Below the pieces are notes generated by a model. That model ran no database searches, had not been told where the DNA came from, and saw only the letters and a list, made by a program, of their open reading frames with translations. The translations under genes and the position numbers were made by a program. Of a stretch of 8,479 bases of DNA, positions 1-5,787 are shown piece after piece. Position 1 is the stretch's first letter; each line of letters starts with the position of its first letter. The DNA is from Clostridiaceae bacterium. Its GTDB lineage: Bacteria > Bacillota > Clostridia > DSM-8532. The stretch spans positions 1 through 8,479 of the forward strand of contig JAAYGP010000233.1 of the NCBI GenBank assembly GCA_012727625.1, given 5' to 3'.

Positions 1-221
1 ATATCGCCCAGCACACCCAGCAAAATTCCGGCGACAGGAGTTTCCGCGCCACCGAGAGTCTCGTTAATCTCGGAAAAACCCATAATTCTGATTTGCGGAA
101 CTTTCATATCCACTTTTTTACCCAAAAGCTTTGCCAAAGCTGTAGCTGCATTTCCCGACCCGATATTTCCAATTTCTTTGAGCACATCCAGATGAAAGGC
201 ATTTAATGTTGTTACATCCAT
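1..221 (-). CDS. cheC: CheC, CheY-P phosphatase (N-terminal part, runs off the window)
   Basis: The first 73 codons of CheC are visible; the gene continues past position 1. I translated this by hand from the ATG at 221-219, which is preceded by AAAAGGTGA (226-234), a good ribosome binding site. The N-terminus carries the CheC/CheX/FliY phosphatase signature: E16-x-x-N19 followed by GSGNAATAL (residues 21-29). In this family the Glu/Asn pair of that helix acts on the aspartyl phosphate of CheY-P. CheC proteins normally have a second such helix in their distal half, outside this window. It lies 59 nt downstream of cheW in the order known from Bacillus, where cheD and sigD usually follow. FliY shares the motif but normally also has a FliN-like domain and sits in the fliM region, so CheC is preferred. 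Confidence 0.93.
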   Translation of the reverse strand, partial: MDVTTLNAFHLDVLKEIGNIGSGNAATALAKLLGKKVDMKVPQIRIMGFSEINETLGGAETPVAGILLGVLGD

Positions 222-280
222 AATTTCACCTTTTTCACTTCGGGTTAGTGTTTAACCAAGGCATCGACCAACGAGTCCGC

Positions 281-721
281 TTATGATACCATCATGTCAC
301 TTATCAGCTTTTCGACGTTAATTATTGTTATAATCCTTGAATCAATTTTTGTCACGCTGCTTAAATAATCATGATTACTATCTGCCATGATCTCGGCAAC
401 ACTTTCGACTTTTGACTCTTCCAACTGCATAACTTCCGCCACCGAGTCAACTATTACACCAAAACTTATTTTATTAATATCAAATATAACAATTCTGGTA
501 TCTTCATCAGGCTCCTTTTCCTGTATGCCGAACCTTACCCTTAAATCCATAACGGGTATAATATCTCCCCTGAGGTTTATAACACCTTTAAGATATTGAG
601 GTGTCTCAGGAACCCTGGTAATATTAATAAATCTTTCAATTACGGTAACATTGCCTATATCCGCCCCATATTCGTCCTTGTCTATTCTGAAGATGATATA
701 TTGCTTTTTATCCGATACCAT
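281..721 (-). CDS. cheW: CheW, chemotaxis coupling protein
   Basis: CheW is the cytoplasmic adaptor that links methyl-accepting chemotaxis receptors to the kinase CheA in the signalling array. The 146-residue product is one CheW-like SH3-type domain over nearly its whole length. The conserved GVINLRGDIIPVMDLR stretch is at residues 46-61, with the NLRG turn at 49-52, followed by the second subdomain (IVIFDINKISFGVIVDSVAEV, about 77-97). The length is normal to slightly short for the family. The ATG at 721-719 has an AGGAGGAT ribosome binding site (core 729-734) at about 7 nt, so the start is secure; an ATG 5 nt upstream is out of frame. The gene lies 82 nt after cheA, which supplies its partner. 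The frame after the TAA stays open for 11 codons, but no start or strong similarity supports an extension. Confidence 0.96.
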   Translation of the reverse strand: MVSDKKQYIIFRIDKDEYGADIGNVTVIERFINITRVPETPQYLKGVINLRGDIIPVMDLRVRFGIQEKEPDEDTRIVIFDINKISFGVIVDSVAEVMQLEESKVESVAEIMADSNHDYLSSVTKIDSRIITIINVEKLISDMMVS

Positions 722-754
722 TGCATAATCCTCCTTTTTTCCGGAAGCGCATAT

Positions 755-785
755 TCATACGACACCACACAACCAAACCGTATGA
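755..785 (-). other. Inverted repeat in the cheA-cheW gap
   Basis: A perfect 7-bp inverted repeat (TCATACG / CGTATGA) with a 17-nt loop occupies the centre of the 82-nt gap between cheA and cheW. It is not followed by a run of T on the transcribed strand, so it is not a typical intrinsic terminator. It could be a weak mRNA hairpin that sets the relative level of CheW, an operator, or chance. It ends about 20 nt before the cheW ribosome binding site. Confidence 0.3.
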
Positions 786-803
786 TAAAGGCTTAAGCTT
801 AGT

Positions 804-2855
804 TTAAACAATAGAATTCACGTCAATTATCAGTGCCACATTCCCGTCTCCAAGAATGGTAGCGCCAGCAATATGTCGTATATTGGCCAGTAATCTCCCA
901 AGAGACTTTATAACGATCTCCTTCTGGCCAATCAGGGAATCCACGATAAATCCTGAAAACTTGTCGCCTTTCCTGACAACAACACAGGTAAGCTGCTTTT
1001 TCGTCTCCCCGGTATCCCCGGATTCAGGTACTTTGAGCACTTCCCCAAGACGAACGACAGGAATAACGGAATCTCTGAGGAAATACACTTCCCTATCGCG
1101 GACAAACTGAATATCAGAAGCTTCAATTTTGGTTATCTCCCGGATATTGCTTAAAGGAATCGCGAATTTTTCCGTCCCTATTCGTACAAGAAGAGCCTGA
1201 ATTATTGCCAGAGTCAGAGGAAGACGTATTATTACCCTGCTTCCTTTGCCCTGTTCTGTTTCTATTTCAATGGCTCCGCCCAAAGACTCAATTTTTGTTT
1301 TTACGACATCAAGGCCAACTCCGCGCCCTGAAAGATCTGTAATTTTATCTGCTGTGCTGAAGTTAGGCGCAAACAGGTATTTTATAATGTCGCTGTCAGA
1401 CAGGCCGGCGGCTACCTCTTCACTTTCAAGTCCCCTTTCCACGATTCTTCTGCGCACTTTCTCAATGTCTATGCCCTGGCCGTCATCCTCAACTTCAATC
1501 ACAACATTGTTACCGTCCTGATAGGCCTTAAGCCATATATTTCCGCACTTATTCTTTCCTTTCTCAACCCGCACATCGGGTTTTTCAAGCCCATGGTCCG
1601 CGGAATTTCTGATTATATGTATAAGCGGTTCGCCTATTTCATCAATTACCGTTCTGTCAAGCTCAGTTTCCTCACCGGACATATGAAGTTCTATTTCCTT
1701 CTGAAGCTCTCTTGAAATATCTCTGACCATGCGGGGGAAGCGACTGAAAACATTTTCAATTGGTACCATCCGGGCTTTCATCACGGCATCGTGAAGCCTG
1801 GTTGTAACTCTTTCAAGGTTTTCAACCGTTGTTACATAATCGCTGCTTCTGTCCGATACCCCGATATCAGCCAGTCTTGTCTTAATGATAATAAGTTCAC
1901 TGACTAAATTCATTAGTACATCAAGTCTTTCAATATCAACACGGACAGTTTTGGTGGTAAGCCGTTTAATCGCTCCCGGTTTAGGCGCGGATGTCTTTAT
2001 TTGCTCCCTGTCAGCAGCCTTAATGCGATCTGTGTCTGACACATCATGAGTTACTGCACCTGGTTTGATATTTTCAACATGCTTTAAAGTTATCGGGGTT
2101 ACTTCAACTTTTCTTACTTCCGCAACTGAATTTAATTCCTTTATGAAATAATCCCGGTTATGTTTTGTAATAACCATGACAGTGAAATAATAATCAAACT
2201 TTTCATCCTCAATATCTTCAACAGGAGGCATGGATTTCATAATCTCTGAACTTTTATCAAGCAGTTGAAATATTATAAAGGCTCTTGCGGCTTTTAACAG
2301 ACATTTTTTGTCTATTTCTATGTGTATCTCATAAACATTCAGGCCCTCTTCCATTGCCTTTTCAATTACGTTTCTGTCATATATATTAAGCTTCAGCCTG
2401 AGGCCTGAAGCAGTTCTTCCGTCTTTGGCAGGCTGAAAATCCTTTTGTTTGTTTTCTGTCTGACCGTCTGCTTCTCCCTTTAAAATATCCGAAAGAGATG
2501 CAATAATGTCCTGATATTCCTCCTCACCTTCCTGGCCGGATGCTATGACCTCATTAACATAACTTTCCAAAGCATCAAGGCATTTAAACAAAATATCAAC
2601 AATATTTGAGCCGGCTTTCAGCCTGTTGTTGCGAAGACCATCAAGAACATCCTCCATGTGGTGTGTTAAAGCTGTCATCCGGCTAAAGCCCATTGTTCCG
2701 GCCATACCTTTTAATGTATGAGCCACTCTGAATATCTCATTTAAAATTGATGTATTTGTCGGATCACTCTCCAGTTCAAGCAACGAGGTATTCAGGCTTT
2801 GCATATTTTCTTTCGCTTCATCAATAAAAACATCAAGATACTGACTTGCGTCCAT
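804..2855 (-). CDS. cheA: CheA, chemotaxis sensor histidine kinase
   Basis: CheA is the cytoplasmic kinase that autophosphorylates in response to receptor arrays and passes phosphate to CheY and CheB. The 683-residue product has the complete class layout. P1 (HPt) spans about 1-105 with phospho-acceptor H46 in AHTLKGM. A P2 response-regulator-binding domain covers about 151-255. The P3 dimerisation helices are at about 300-365. The P4 HATPase domain has an N box HIIRNSADHGLE (413-424), G1 DDGQGID (457-463), F box LFAPNFST (494-501) and G2 GRGVGLDVV (510-518). The P5 CheW-like domain runs from about 553 to the end. All catalytic motifs look intact and the length is normal. The ATG overlaps the cheB stop by one base (TAATG), and GGGGGTG (2864-2870, close to GGAGGTG) 8 nt upstream serves as ribosome binding site. 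This suggests translational coupling with cheB. Confidence 0.98.
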   Translation of the reverse strand: MDASQYLDVFIDEAKENMQSLNTSLLELESDPTNTSILNEIFRVAHTLKGMAGTMGFSRMTALTHHMEDVLDGLRNNRLKAGSNIVDILFKCLDALESYVNEVIASGQEGEEEYQDIIASLSDILKGEADGQTENKQKDFQPAKDGRTASGLRLKLNIYDRNVIEKAMEEGLNVYEIHIEIDKKCLLKAARAFIIFQLLDKSSEIMKSMPPVEDIEDEKFDYYFTVMVITKHNRDYFIKELNSVAEVRKVEVTPITLKHVENIKPGAVTHDVSDTDRIKAADREQIKTSAPKPGAIKRLTTKTVRVDIERLDVLMNLVSELIIIKTRLADIGVSDRSSDYVTTVENLERVTTRLHDAVMKARMVPIENVFSRFPRMVRDISRELQKEIELHMSGEETELDRTVIDEIGEPLIHIIRNSADHGLEKPDVRVEKGKNKCGNIWLKAYQDGNNVVIEVEDDGQGIDIEKVRRRIVERGLESEEVAAGLSDSDIIKYLFAPNFSTADKITDLSGRGVGLDVVKTKIESLGGAIEIETEQGKGSRVIIRLPLTLAIIQALLVRIGTEKFAIPLSNIREITKIEASDIQFVRDREVYFLRDSVIPVVRLGEVLKVPESGDTGETKKQLTCVVVRKGDKFSGFIVDSLIGQKEIVIKSLGRLLANIRHIAGATILGDGNVALIIDVNSIV

Positions 2856-3919
2856 TATCTTTGCACCCCCATAAAGTTTAGAATTTCTTTGGGTATTTGC
2901 TGCAGGGGAATCACACTATCGGCAATTCCCATCTCAACAATCGCCCTGGGCATTCCGTATACAATACAGGATTTTTCATCCTGTGCAATAATTTTAATGT
3001 TTCTTTTCTTTTTAAGTTCGAAAAATCCTTTTGCGCCATCGCTTCCCATTCCTGTCATAATAACTCCGATAATATCCGGCATGCCCGTTTCCGCCAGTGA
3101 ATAAAGCATTTTGTCCACGCTGGGTCTGTGGCCTGATACAGGTTCTGAATCATCCAGCCGAAGCATTATGCCTTTTTTACCGTTATCCAGCACCAGATGC
3201 CTGTCTCCCGGGGCTATATATGCGAATCCGGGTTTCATCGGCTCGTTATGCTCCGCCTCTTTAACCGTAAATTCGCTAAGGTCGTTCAGCCTTTTTGCCA
3301 ATGTGCTTGTAAACCCTTGCGGCATATGCTGCACAATAACAATGGAAGCAGGCAAATCACCCGGCAGGAATGGAATAACATTTTGTAATGCCTTCGGTCC
3401 CCCGGTGGAAGTTCCTATTGCGATAATTTTCTCTATTTTCGATGCTTTTTCACCACTAAATTGCTTTTTCTTTATATCGGCTTTTTTATACAAATCTTTG
3501 AGTGCCGCGGTTTTAGCAATTTTAATTTTTTGAATAATTTCCTGTTTTTTGTTCTCCAAAGATAACATAAACATTGATTCGGGCTTTTTAATTATATCCA
3601 CCGCTCCTGAAGAGAGAGCCTTTATTGCGGTTCTTGTGCCGATACTGTCATCAGAGCTTATCATAACAACTGCGTAAGAACCCTGCTCCATCAGGTGTCT
3701 CAGGCATTCAAGCCCGTCCATCACCGGCATCTGCACATCTAAAGTAATAACATCCGGGTTAACCCATCCTGCTACTTCGAGAGCTTCCTTTCCGTTTCGT
3801 GCGATACCGACTACCTCAATTTCAGGATCTTCATCCAATATTTCTTTAAGAATCTTACGTACAAAAATTGAATCATCTGCTATTAAAACCCGGATAGGTG
3901 TCGCTGTTTTGCTGTCCAT
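2855..3919 (-). CDS. cheB: CheB, receptor glutamate methylesterase/deamidase
   Basis: CheB removes methyl groups from receptor glutamates and deamidates receptor glutamines, giving adaptation; phosphorylation by CheA activates it. The 354-residue product has a receiver domain (about 8-125) with acidic pair D15/D16, phospho-acceptor D61 in LDVQMPVMDG, S88 and the KKP motif at 111-113. A charged linker (about 125-162) follows. The esterase domain (about 163-350) holds the triad S171 in IGTSTGGP, H198 in VQHMP and D294 in GMGSDGA. Nothing essential is missing. The ATG lies inside the 3' end of the PilZ gene, a 47-nt overlap. Its Shine-Dalgarno is modest (AAAGG, 3931-3935, about 11 nt away), but no alternative start precedes the receiver core, so the start is the best available. 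A cheR partner is not in this window. Confidence 0.97.
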   Translation of the reverse strand: MDSKTATPIRVLIADDSIFVRKILKEILDEDPEIEVVGIARNGKEALEVAGWVNPDVITLDVQMPVMDGLECLRHLMEQGSYAVVMISSDDSIGTRTAIKALSSGAVDIIKKPESMFMLSLENKKQEIIQKIKIAKTAALKDLYKKADIKKKQFSGEKASKIEKIIAIGTSTGGPKALQNVIPFLPGDLPASIVIVQHMPQGFTSTLAKRLNDLSEFTVKEAEHNEPMKPGFAYIAPGDRHLVLDNGKKGIMLRLDDSEPVSGHRPSVDKMLYSLAETGMPDIIGVIMTGMGSDGAKGFFELKKKRNIKIIAQDEKSCIVYGMPRAIVEMGIADSVIPLQQIPKEILNFMGVQR

Positions 3920-4607
3920 CTTTTATCCAACCTTTTTTTAATATCTCACGCTGCGTCCTGAATACGTAACTGATTATTTTTTCCCTGACTCTGTTTTCTA
4001 TGCGAATATACTCAATTCCCGATTCATATTCAATTCTGCCTCTGTTTTTAACTTCTATGGTACGTATAACCACACCAACAAATCTGAGCTTTTGTTTCAG
4101 CCTGATATATGCTTCAACAAAAATACCTTTTTCCAGCTTTTCTTTCGTAACCAGACATATTCCTCCGCCACTTATATTTCGTGTCCTGGCATTAATAAAA
4201 TCCCCACGCATTTCTTCATCCGGCAGAAGAATATCAAATGTGCGATACTGAACACTTAACTCACAATCCATTCTGAAAAATGTTCTTCTTTCAATTTTTT
4301 CTATCGGGCTGACAGGTATAATATGCAATAGCACAATATTCCCTTCATAAAACCTTTCAAGAGCTTCCGCCTTGAATGAAAATGTTTCCTTCCCTTTTGA
4401 AAAAAACACATCCATCTGCGTTTTAGGAGTAACCGGATATATATTGCCCTGAAAAATTGGCGCATATATTTCCATAACATTTAATTCTTCATCGAAACCA
4501 CCAAACTGGCTTACAAAAACAGCCGGTATTTTTTTTCCCTCTTCGTTGAACAACTCCAATTCCAGTTTGGTTCCCAGTCCAATATGACGATATTTCATGT
4601 TACCCAC
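3873..4607 (-). CDS. PilZ-domain c-di-GMP receptor, YcgR/MotI-like flagellar brake
   Basis: This 244-residue cytoplasmic protein has the two-domain layout of YcgR-type proteins. A beta-rich N-terminal YcgR/PilZN-like domain covers about 8-100. A C-terminal PilZ domain (about 105-220) carries both halves of the c-di-GMP site: RRTFFR (107-112, RRxxxR) and NISGGG (144-149, NxSxxG). Relatives (YcgR in E. coli, YpfA/MotI in Bacillus) bind c-di-GMP and slow or disengage the flagellar motor; that role is inferred here from domains and position. The start is GTG at 4607-4605, chosen because AAAGGA (4612-4617) sits 5 nt upstream. The in-frame ATG three codons later (4598-4596) would be 14 nt from it, and an ATG at 4609-4607 is out of frame. 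The tail beyond about 225 (lysine- and glutamine-rich) overlaps cheB and may be constrained by it. Confidence 0.9.
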   Translation of the reverse strand: MGNMKYRHIGLGTKLELELFNEEGKKIPAVFVSQFGGFDEELNVMEIYAPIFQGNIYPVTPKTQMDVFFSKGKETFSFKAEALERFYEGNIVLLHIIPVSPIEKIERRTFFRMDCELSVQYRTFDILLPDEEMRGDFINARTRNISGGGICLVTKEKLEKGIFVEAYIRLKQKLRFVGVVIRTIEVKNRGRIEYESGIEYIRIENRVREKIISYVFRTQREILKKGWIKDGQQNSDTYPGFNSR

Positions 4608-4611
4608 ATAA

Positions 4612-4617
4612 TCCTTT
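4612..4617 (-). promoter_or_regulatory. Ribosome binding site deciding the GTG start of the PilZ gene
   Basis: AAAGGA on the minus strand lies 4-5 nt before the GTG at 4607. This spacing favours GTG over the in-frame ATG at 4598, which would be 13-14 nt away. Confidence 0.65.
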
Positions 4618-4634
4618 GTAAAAAATATATTTTT

Positions 4635-4643
4635 ATTATATCA
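4635..4643 (-). promoter_or_regulatory. Extended -10 promoter upstream of the PilZ gene
   Basis: The minus strand reads TGATATAAT here, a perfect housekeeping-type -10 hexamer (4640-4635) with the TGn extension. No good TTGACA lies at 16-18 nt; the nearest, CTGACG, is 19 nt upstream. Promoters with an extended -10 can work without a -35. Initiation would fall near 4628, leaving a leader of about 20 nt that includes the ribosome binding site. This would give the PilZ-cheB-cheA-cheW-cheC block its own transcript in addition to read-through from the flagellar genes. I see no convincing SigD-type site (TAAA-N15-GCCGATAA) in this gap. Confidence 0.5.
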
Positions 4644-4705
4644 TGAAAGTCATGAAAAGCGTCAGCTTTTCACACCATGCAAAGCGACTGTTCAGCGTCA
4701 TGAAA
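4641..4705 (-). repeat. Three copies of TTTCATGA next to the -10 site
   Basis: The octamer TTTCATGA (minus strand) occurs at 4641-4648, 4650-4657 and 4698-4705. The first two are tandem with a 9-nt period and abut the -10 hexamer. The core TCATGA is self-complementary. The placement over the -35 region would suit a repressor or activator site, but the copies are short and could be chance in AT-rich DNA. Confidence 0.35.
4653..4672 (-). other. Perfect 8-bp hairpin in the flhG-PilZ gap
   Basis: TGAAAAGC and GCTTTTCA form a perfect 8-bp stem around a 4-nt loop (4661-4664). On the minus strand it is not followed directly by a T run, since TGACTTTCATGA comes next, so it is at best a weak terminator for upstream transcripts. 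It overlaps one TTTCATGA copy and the putative -35 area. Confidence 0.45.
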
Positions 4706-4723
4706 TATTGCTGTTTAAGCCCC

Positions 4724-4752
4724 AGCCTGGTTCAGATCCTGCCGGAACCGCT
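4724..4752 (-). other. Second hairpin in the flhG-PilZ gap
   Basis: GGTTC/GAACC is extended by AGC/GCT with a 2-nt bulge on one side, giving an 8-bp interrupted stem around an 11-nt loop. Together with the hairpin at 4653-4672 it makes 4653-4752 more structured than the rest of the gap. It does not match the c-di-GMP riboswitch (GEMM) consensus that I know. No function can be assigned. Confidence 0.35.
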
Positions 4753-4784
4753 CCCGATATTGTGCAATAAAAGAAACAGGCGCT

Positions 4785-4877
4785 TCACAAATTCCCACCG
4801 AAAGCGTTCAATAAACGGCTAAAAAATCCTTTCATTCCTTTATTAGTGCTGATATCCTAAAGCCTGCCGTTATCAAT
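4785..4877 (-). pseudogene. In-frame FlhG C-terminal tail behind two amber codons
   Basis: The flhG frame continues past its TAG (4880-4878): six sense codons (IDNGRL), a second TAG (4859-4857), then 23 sense codons ending in MKGFFSRLLNAFGGNL and a TGA at 4787-4785. There is no frameshift. The last helix puts F, F, L, L and F on one face with K and R beside them. This is the look of the C-terminal amphipathic membrane-targeting helix of MinD/FlhG proteins. With the tail the protein would be about 301 codons, near the roughly 298 residues I recall for Bacillus FlhG. The likely explanations are a truncating mutation with a decaying tail, or amber read-through. The internal ATG at codon 286 has AAAGGA only about 1 nt away, so independent translation of a micro-peptide is unlikely. 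Confidence 0.55.
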
Positions 4878-5690
4878 CTAACTCCCTGCAAGCTGCCAGA
4901 TCTGCTGTGAAACATGACTTTTGGGGTAACTCAGGAAGAAAGGTTTTTGCTCCTTAACAGCTCTTGGTACCAATTCATCATATAATATATACCCAAGTTT
5001 TTGCAAATTAAAAGACAAAAATTTCTCCGAAACCAGAGCAAGTTTCGACAAAATATCGTTTGCTTCTTTCGGGGAATCCGCTTTGTTCACAATAACCCGG
5101 ATAATTTTATGCCTGTCACGCCTTGAAATCATTTTAATCAAGGCATAAGCATCGGTTATTGCGGTAGGCTCCGGGGTTGTAACAAGCAATACTTCATCAG
5201 CAGCCATAACAAAGCTCATTACATTCCTTGAAAGGCCCGCGCCTGTATCAATCAAAATCACATCATACAGCTTATCAAGCAAGCCAATGCCTGAAATAAA
5301 TTTCCCAAGCTGGGCTCTGTCAATCTGCAGAAGTTCTTCAACACCTGAGCCGCCCGACAGAAACTTAACATTGTCAGGCCCGTCTGTTAATACTTCAAAT
5401 ATATTACGCTCTCCACGAATTAAATCAACAAGGGTATACTTCGTTGACATTCCAAGCATTACATCAATATTCGCAAGTCCAAAGTCCACATCGAGTATTA
5501 CCACCCGAAGGCCCATTTTGCTCAGCGCTATAGCCATGTTCAGGGTAATATTGGTTTTGCCTACGCCCCCTTTGCCGCTTGTTACTGTCAATACTCTTGC
5601 TGATCTGTTTGCTTTACTGCCTTTTTCAGGATGTTCCGGAATTATTAAATTATCAACTATTTTTCTCAGCTTTTCAGCCTGATCACTCAT
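4878..5690 (-). CDS. flhG: FlhG (YlxH/MinD-like ATPase), flagellar number/placement regulator
   Basis: FlhG is a P-loop ATPase of the MinD/ParA family that works with FlhF to set the position and number of flagella. From the ATG at 5690 the protein is 270 residues. The N-terminal SDQAEKLRKIV (2-12) contains the DQAxxLR motif, which in FlhG activates the FlhF GTPase. The deviant Walker A SGKGGVGKTN (38-47) has signature lysine K40. Switch I is DVDFGLAN (67-74) and switch II/Walker B is VILIDTGAG (144-152). The frame is open 29 codons further to a TTG at 5777, but that extension lacks family features, and GGAGGT sits 5 nt before this ATG. The chain ends at SQQIWQLAGS with TAG, short of the expected C-terminal membrane helix, which appears in frame downstream behind amber codons. 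Whether the truncated form is functional is unknown. Confidence 0.93.
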   Translation of the reverse strand: MSDQAEKLRKIVDNLIIPEHPEKGSKANRSARVLTVTSGKGGVGKTNITLNMAIALSKMGLRVVILDVDFGLANIDVMLGMSTKYTLVDLIRGERNIFEVLTDGPDNVKFLSGGSGVEELLQIDRAQLGKFISGIGLLDKLYDVILIDTGAGLSRNVMSFVMAADEVLLVTTPEPTAITDAYALIKMISRRDRHKIIRVIVNKADSPKEANDILSKLALVSEKFLSFNLQKLGYILYDELVPRAVKEQKPFFLSYPKSHVSQQIWQLAGS

Positions 5691-5695
5691 ATTAG

Positions 5696-5701
5696 ACCTC
5701 C
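5696..5701 (-). promoter_or_regulatory. Ribosome binding site fixing the flhG start
   Basis: GGAGGT lies 5 nt upstream of the ATG at 5690-5688. It selects the start that puts the conserved DQAxxLR motif at the very N-terminus and rejects the longer open frame beginning with TTG at 5777. The remaining flhF-flhG gap (5702-5787) shows no clear promoter or terminator. Confidence 0.85.
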
Positions 5702-5787
5702 GGTATTTACAAGGTATCCACCCATGCCTGTACCATGCATCGATTTTTTTCCCATGCGTTAACGGCCAAAAACCCAAGCTATAACAC

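Noticed and set aside
248..280. Possible read-through extension of CheW (ADSLVDALVKH) after the TAA
   Set aside because: Eleven open codons after a stop are expected often by chance, CheW is already complete, and the stop is ochre with no recoding signal that I can see.
4641..4703. 21-codon ORF starting with ATG in the gap before the PilZ gene (MTLNSRFAWCEKL...)
   Set aside because: No ribosome binding site was found, and its coding sequence consists of the hairpin and the repeats described elsewhere.
4729..4787. Micro-ORF starting GTG AAG (encoding VKRLFLLLHNIGSG...) overlapping the TGA of the flhG tail
   Set aside because: It is only 18 codons, with a marginal GGTGGG site and no recognisable family. 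It is better explained as spacer.
4801..4870. Inverted repeat AACGGC ... GCCGTT after flhG with a TTTTTT run, as a terminator
   Set aside because: The arms are separated by more than 40 nt and the T run lies inside the loop rather than after the stem, so it does not form an intrinsic terminator.
5691..5777. N-terminal 29-residue extension of FlhG beginning at a TTG (5777)
   Set aside because: It has no ribosome binding site and no FlhG-like sequence. The ATG at 5690 has GGAGGT at 5 nt and places the DQAxxLR motif at the N-terminus.
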